From the NCBI RefSeq assembly GCF_042646165.1, contig NZ_JBHRTC010000006.1: a stretch of DNA of 64,000 nt. One strand, given 5' to 3'. The first letter of the stretch is position 1. Each line of letters opens with the position of its first letter. A program made the position numbers and the translations under genes. The notes beneath the pieces were generated by a model. That model saw only the letters and a program-made list of their open reading frames with translations. It was not told the origin of the DNA and made no database searches. Shown here piece after piece: positions 60,509 to 64,000 of this stretch. This DNA is from Microbaculum marinum. GTDB lineage: Bacteria > Pseudomonadota > Alphaproteobacteria > Rhizobiales > Tepidamorphaceae.

Positions 60509-61039
60509 TCAGTCAGCGTCCGTGGCCGCCGAGACCCGGGCACCGAGCCTTGCGAGCGCCGAGCGCAGATCGTGGTCCTCGACGGTTGCGAGCCGTTCGT
60601 CGGCGGCCGCGTTTTCCGCGTCCGGGAGGGCGGACGGGAGGGTGCCCGGGTTGGCGGCAGCGGTCCCGCTCCGGCTTTCGACCGGTCCCTGGCGAATGGA
60701 CACGCGGGTGACGGCCCGCCAGCCGAAGATCGCGTTGATGCGGGCGGCGATGTTGGAGGACATGTGCTGGATTTCGAGCGCCTCGAACCCCTCGGCTCGG
60801 ACGACGAGCGTCGCGCCCTCCGCGGTCGCTTCCTCGCCCTCGGCCTGGCGGCGGGGCCAGCGCAGCTTCTCCGGGCGCGACCGCGCGGCAAGTTCCGGCC
60901 CGACGATCTCGGGCCACGCCGCGATCACCTGGGTGGACGAAAAGCCGGCGCGGGCGACGACCGGATCGAGCAGCGGTTCCGCGATCCGGTCGAGGCGGAC
61001 GGGGCCATAGGCCGGGCTAGGTCGATTTCGCCGTTCCAT
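60509..61039 (-). CDS. DUF721 (DciA-like) protein
   Basis: 176 residues. The DUF721 core reads VIAAWPEIVGPELAARSRPEKLRWPR, a strand-rich part (ATLVVRAEGFEALEIQHMSSNIAARINAIFGW) and ends in VTRVSIRQG. DciA-type proteins load the replicative helicase in many bacteria; whether this copy does is not shown. The C-terminal 60 residues are low in complexity. It is divergent from mutY and upstream of the DsbA gene. Confidence 0.85.
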   Translation of the reverse strand: MERRNRPSPAYGPVRLDRIAEPLLDPVVARAGFSSTQVIAAWPEIVGPELAARSRPEKLRWPRRQAEGEEATAEGATLVVRAEGFEALEIQHMSSNIAARINAIFGWRAVTRVSIRQGPVESRSGTAAANPGTLPSALPDAENAAADERLATVEDHDLRSALARLGARVSAATDAD

Positions 61040-61158
61040 GGTCTCGATCGTAGCAATCCCGGCAGTATATCAACAGCGTGGCGGGTGCGGGCGATTCGCG
61101 CTCGCCGGTGACCCCGCCTGCCGGCGATCATAGCGCGCGACTGCACCAAGCTCACCCC

Positions 61159-62280
61159 ATGTCCCAGCGACGACGCGAAACGAAGACCCCGCACTCGGAC
61201 GCCCTGCTTGCCTGGTACGACCGGCATCGCCGGCGCCTGCCGTGGCGGCTGGCGCCCGGCGAGCCGGCCGACCCGTACCGGACCTGGCTCAGCGAGATCA
61301 TGCTGCAGCAGACCACGGTCGCCGCTGCGGGACCGTATTTCGAGGCCTTCGTGGCGCGCTGGCCGACGGTGGAGGCGCTGGCCGAGGCGCCGCTCGAGGA
61401 AGTCCTGAGCGAGTGGGCGGGGCTGGGCTATTACGCCCGGGCGCGCAACCTGCACGCCTGCGCGCAGGTGGTCGCGACGGACCTGGGCGGGGCGTTCCCC
61501 GATGACGAGGCCGGGCTCCTGAAGCTGCCGGGCGTCGGGCCGTACACCGCCGGCGCCATCGCCGCGATCGCCTTCAACCGGCAGGCGGCCGCCGTCGACG
61601 GCAATGTCGAGCGGGTGATCGCCCGGGTCTACGGGATCGACGCGCCGATGCCCCACGCCAAGGCCGAGATCCGACTGCGCACGCAGGCGCTGGTGCCGGC
61701 CGACCGGCCCGGCGACTTCGCCCAGGCGCTGATGGACCTCGGCGCCACGCTGTGCACGCCGAAGCGGCCGGCCTGCGCGCTGTGCCCGTGGGACGACGCC
61801 TGCGTGGCGCACGCGCAGGGGATCGAGGAGAGCCTGCCGGTGAAGGCTGCGAAGAAGGACCGGCCGCTGCGCCGCGGCGCGGCGTTCTGGGCCGAGCGCG
61901 GCAACGGCACCGTGCTGATCGAGAAGCGCCCGCCCAAGGGGCTGCTCGGCGGCATGGACGGCGTCTGGCTGACGCCGCTCGGCCGCGACGTCGATCCCGC
62001 CGAGGCCCGCGCGCACGCGCCGTTCAAGGAGCGCTGGCACCGCGTCGCCGGCGAGGTGGAGCACGTCTTCACCCATTTCCGGCTGCGGCTGACGGTGTTC
62101 ACGGCAACGGACGTCACCAGCTTCGCGGCTCCCGGCACACGCTGGGTGGCGCGGTCGGACCTGCCCGGCGTCGGCATGCCGACGGTGATGCGCAAGGCCG
62201 CCGCGCACGCGCTGCGCGCGCTGCACGGGCCGGATGCGGAGAAGCTCGTCGCGCTCAGGCGACGGCGAGCTCGGACCTGA
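61159..62280 (+). CDS. mutY: A/G-specific adenine glycosylase
   Basis: 373 residues. The catalytic Glu46 is in WLSEIMLQQTTV, the helix-hairpin-helix in LKLPGVGPYTAGAIAAIAF followed by the Asp in VDGNVERV, and the iron-sulfur cluster in CTPKRPACALCPWDDAC (spacing 6-2-5). The C-terminal NUDIX-like domain (about 225-365) recognises 8-oxoG. It removes A opposite 8-oxoG. The ATG at 61159 fits the family. Its 3' end overlaps ccrM by 26 bases, tail to tail. Confidence 0.95.
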   Translation: MSQRRRETKTPHSDALLAWYDRHRRRLPWRLAPGEPADPYRTWLSEIMLQQTTVAAAGPYFEAFVARWPTVEALAEAPLEEVLSEWAGLGYYARARNLHACAQVVATDLGGAFPDDEAGLLKLPGVGPYTAGAIAAIAFNRQAAAVDGNVERVIARVYGIDAPMPHAKAEIRLRTQALVPADRPGDFAQALMDLGATLCTPKRPACALCPWDDACVAHAQGIEESLPVKAAKKDRPLRRGAAFWAERGNGTVLIEKRPPKGLLGGMDGVWLTPLGRDVDPAEARAHAPFKERWHRVAGEVEHVFTHFRLRLTVFTATDVTSFAAPGTRWVARSDLPGVGMPTVMRKAAAHALRALHGPDAEKLVALRRRRART

Positions 62281-63385
62281 CGATCTTCCTGAGCGCGTCG
62301 ATCGGCTGGAGGTCGCCGCCGGTCTCGACGTGCCAGAATGTCCAGCCGTTGCAGGCGTCGAGGCCCTGCACATGGGCGCCGACCTTGTGGATCGAGCCGG
62401 CCGTGTCGCCGGACTTCAGCGAGCCGTCGATGCGCACGGTGGCGGCATGGCGGCGGCGCGCGTCGGTCAGCGTGTCGCCGGGCCGGATCAGGCCGCGCTC
62501 GATCAGCGTGCCGAACGGGATGCGCGGCTCGTCGCGCCTCGGGCGGGTGACGTCGAGCGCCTCGGCGGGCATCGGCTCGACGGCGTCGATGCGCGCCCGG
62601 GCGGCGTCGGCATAGGCGGTCTCGCGCTCGATGCCGACGAAATGACGGCCGAGGCGCTTGGCGACGGCGCCCGTGGTGCCGGAGCCGAAGAAGGGATCGA
62701 GGATCGTGTCGCCGGGCTTCGTCGACGACAGGACGACGCGGGCGAGCAGGCTTTCCGGCTTCTGGGTGGGATGGGTCTTGTTGCCGTCGGCGTCCTTCAG
62801 CCGCTCGTGGCCGGTGCAGATCGGCAGCAGCCAGTCGGAGCGCATCTGGACGTCGTCGTTCATCGCCTTCATGGCGTCGTAGTTGAAGGTGTAGCCCCGG
62901 GTGCCGGCGTCGCGGGCCGCCCAGATCAGCGTCTCGTGGGCGTTGGTGAAGCGCCGCCCGCGGAAGTTCGGCATCGGGTTGGTCTTGCGCCAGACGATGT
63001 CGTTGAGCATCCAGAACCCGAGGTCCTGCATGATCGCGCCGACGCGGAAGATGTTGTGGTAGGAGCCGATCACCCAGATCGTGCCGTCGCGCTTCAGCAC
63101 GCGCCTGCAGGCCAGCAGCCAGGCGCGGGTGAAGGCGTCGTAGGCGGAGAACGACTCGAACTTGTCCCAGTCGTCGTCGACGGCATCGACCCGGGAGTTG
63201 TCCGGCCGGTGCAGGGCCCGCTCGAGCTGGAGGTTGTAGGGCGGATCGGCAAAGACGGCATCGACGCATCCCGCGGGAAGCGATTCGAGCGCCGCGATGC
63301 AATCGCCGACGAGAATGGTATCGAGGTATCCGGCGGAAGCCGGGCCGGGCGCCCGAGACGCCCGGCTCCGTACGCTTGAAGGCAT
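62255..63385 (-). CDS. ccrM: Cell-cycle DNA adenine methyltransferase CcrM (GANTC type)
   Basis: 376 residues. The beta-class N6-adenine methyltransferase motifs are DPPYNLQL (motif IV, near 47-54) and DPFFGSGTTGAVAKRLGR (motif I region), in the beta order. The C-terminal extension of about 85 residues (RIPFGTLIERGLIRPGDTL, KSGDTAGSIHKVGAHVQG, NGWTFWHVE) is the DNA-binding domain found in CcrM. It methylates GANTC after replication and sets cell-cycle gene timing. The ATG at 63385 is the family start; a TTG at 63397 lies upstream. Confidence 0.96.
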   Translation of the reverse strand: MPSSVRSRASRAPGPASAGYLDTILVGDCIAALESLPAGCVDAVFADPPYNLQLERALHRPDNSRVDAVDDDWDKFESFSAYDAFTRAWLLACRRVLKRDGTIWVIGSYHNIFRVGAIMQDLGFWMLNDIVWRKTNPMPNFRGRRFTNAHETLIWAARDAGTRGYTFNYDAMKAMNDDVQMRSDWLLPICTGHERLKDADGNKTHPTQKPESLLARVVLSSTKPGDTILDPFFGSGTTGAVAKRLGRHFVGIERETAYADAARARIDAVEPMPAEALDVTRPRRDEPRIPFGTLIERGLIRPGDTLTDARRRHAATVRIDGSLKSGDTAGSIHKVGAHVQGLDACNGWTFWHVETGGDLQPIDALRKIVRSELAVA

Positions 63386-63437
63386 TACGCTACTCAACCC
63401 TTACGCAACTGACGCAAGAGAAGATGCGGCCTCAGGG

Positions 63438-63452
63438 TAAAGACTGCCTTAA
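63438..63452 (-). promoter_or_regulatory. Candidate CtrA box upstream of ccrM
   Basis: On the minus strand TTAA, seven bases and TTTAC: one base away from the CtrA consensus TTAA-N7-TTAA. It lies 53-67 bases upstream of the ccrM start and just before the rnhB stop. CtrA controls ccrM in Caulobacter, which makes the position sensible. Confidence 0.35.
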
Positions 63453-64000
63453 CCCAGACACAATTCCCGCTGGGCGATCGGGCGGAAGGTCATCCGGTGG
63501 ATCCCGCAGGGCCCGAGGCGGCCGAGCGCGTCGAGGTGCTGGGCGGTGCCGTAGCCGCGATTGGTCTCGAAGCCGTAGCCGGGATGGGCGCCCGCGAGCC
63601 GGTCCATGATCCGGTCGCGGGTGACCTTGGCGACGATCGAGGCCGCCGCGATCGACAGGCACAGCGCGTCGCCGTCGATCACCGCCTCGCCGGCGCAGCG
63701 CGCCGGCGGCAGGTCGCGCCCGTCGACGAGGATGTGGGCGGCGGGCCGGGCAAGGCCCGATATCGCCCGCGACATCGCCGTCAGCGTCGCCTGGCGGATG
63801 TTGATCCGGTCGATCACCAGGGCGGAGGCGCCCGACACCGAGACGATGGCGGTGGCGACGATCTGCTCGAACAGTTCCTCCCGCCGCGCCGCCGTCAGCT
63901 TCTTCGAATCGGCCAGGCCCTCGGGGATGCGCTTGCGGTCGAGGATGACGGCGGCGGCGACGACCGGACCGGCCAGCGGCCCGCGTCCGGCCTCGTCGAC
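63449..64000 (-). CDS. rnhB: Ribonuclease HII, partial (5' end outside window)
   Basis: 184 codons are visible. The frame is open to the right edge, which reads VDEAGRGPLAGPVVAAAVI, the RNase HII motif with its first acidic pair. Further blocks are DSKKLTAARREELF, RINIRQATLTAM, VIDGDALCLSIAAASIVAKVTRDRIM and YGFETNRGYGT. It nicks RNA in DNA, including single ribonucleotides. The short N-terminal part lies beyond the window. The gene order rnhB-ccrM is common in alphaproteobacteria. Confidence 0.95.
   Translation of the reverse strand, partial: VDEAGRGPLAGPVVAAAVILDRKRIPEGLADSKKLTAARREELFEQIVATAIVSVSGASALVIDRINIRQATLTAMSRAISGLARPAAHILVDGRDLPPARCAGEAVIDGDALCLSIAAASIVAKVTRDRIMDRLAGAHPGYGFETNRGYGTAQHLDALGRLGPCGIHRMTFRPIAQRELCLG

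Overview
The window is 64 kb of high-GC DNA, almost all of it densely packed bacterial chromosome. Gene content and order point to an alphaproteobacterium, most likely of the Hyphomicrobiales (Rhizobiales). The signs are a CcrM-type adenine methyltransferase, an IalB-family protein, an atpI-B-E-F'-F cluster separate from the rest of ATP synthase, a ctaC-ctaD-ctaB-coxF-ctaG-ctaE-DUF983-surf1 cluster, homoserine kinase of the ThrB-II type next to ispH and rnhA, and the order ribF ... ileS-lspA-lipoprotein-two M16 peptidases. This is inference from gene order, not from a database search. No rRNA, tRNA, prophage, IS transposase or CRISPR array was recognised.

Layout. 0-8.8 kb: the end of an MFS transporter, a DUF427 protein, a secreted unknown, a sigma-54 activator with an altered receiver, a class III aminotransferase, a membrane-anchored unknown overlapping a HAD phosphatase that has no usual start codon, a MaoC hydratase, ribF and an EamA exporter. 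9-20 kb: ileS, lspA, a lipoprotein, an active/inactive M16 peptidase pair, pgi and mutL. 20-22.7 kb: a more AT-rich patch with a secreted seven-repeat propeller protein and a divergent MORN-type small protein, then a PPOX flavoprotein and ialB. 23-33 kb: the aa3-type cytochrome c oxidase and its assembly genes, running into thrC, a processing peptidase and a RimJ-like acetyltransferase. 33-38.2 kb: a c-di-GMP phosphodiesterase, YqgE, a DsbD-alpha-like secreted protein and a peroxiredoxin.

38.2-39.7 kb is a repeat patch: three copies of a roughly 240-bp element with inverted ends. Two of them flank a DUF559 endonuclease-like gene, and a 19-N assembly gap lies at one edge. It is followed by rnhA-thrB-ispH on the minus strand. 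A region of strong RNA secondary structure (42.3-42.55 kb) precedes a lipoprotein gene. 43.3-49.7 kb is the glycine cleavage locus: a tandem glycine riboswitch, gcvT, gcvH, an OsmC-family gene, gcvPA, a 183-bp-period tandem array of about 1 kb, then gcvPB.

49.7-51.7 kb is a small accessory island: a nucleotidyltransferase-fold gene under an operator-flanked promoter, and a divergent BrnT toxin/HTH antitoxin pair whose antitoxin stop overlaps the start of pip. A second repeat family fills 52.6-53.1 kb. 53.2-64 kb runs mostly leftward: the F0 ATP synthase genes (with a clear terminator), smc, a Tat-exported DsbA, a DUF721 protein, mutY (rightward), ccrM and a partial rnhB.

Most genes are core metabolism, respiration, translation and DNA repair. 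The unusual material is in the repeats, the structured 42.4-kb leader, the split gcv operon, the 50-kb island and several proteins with altered key residues.
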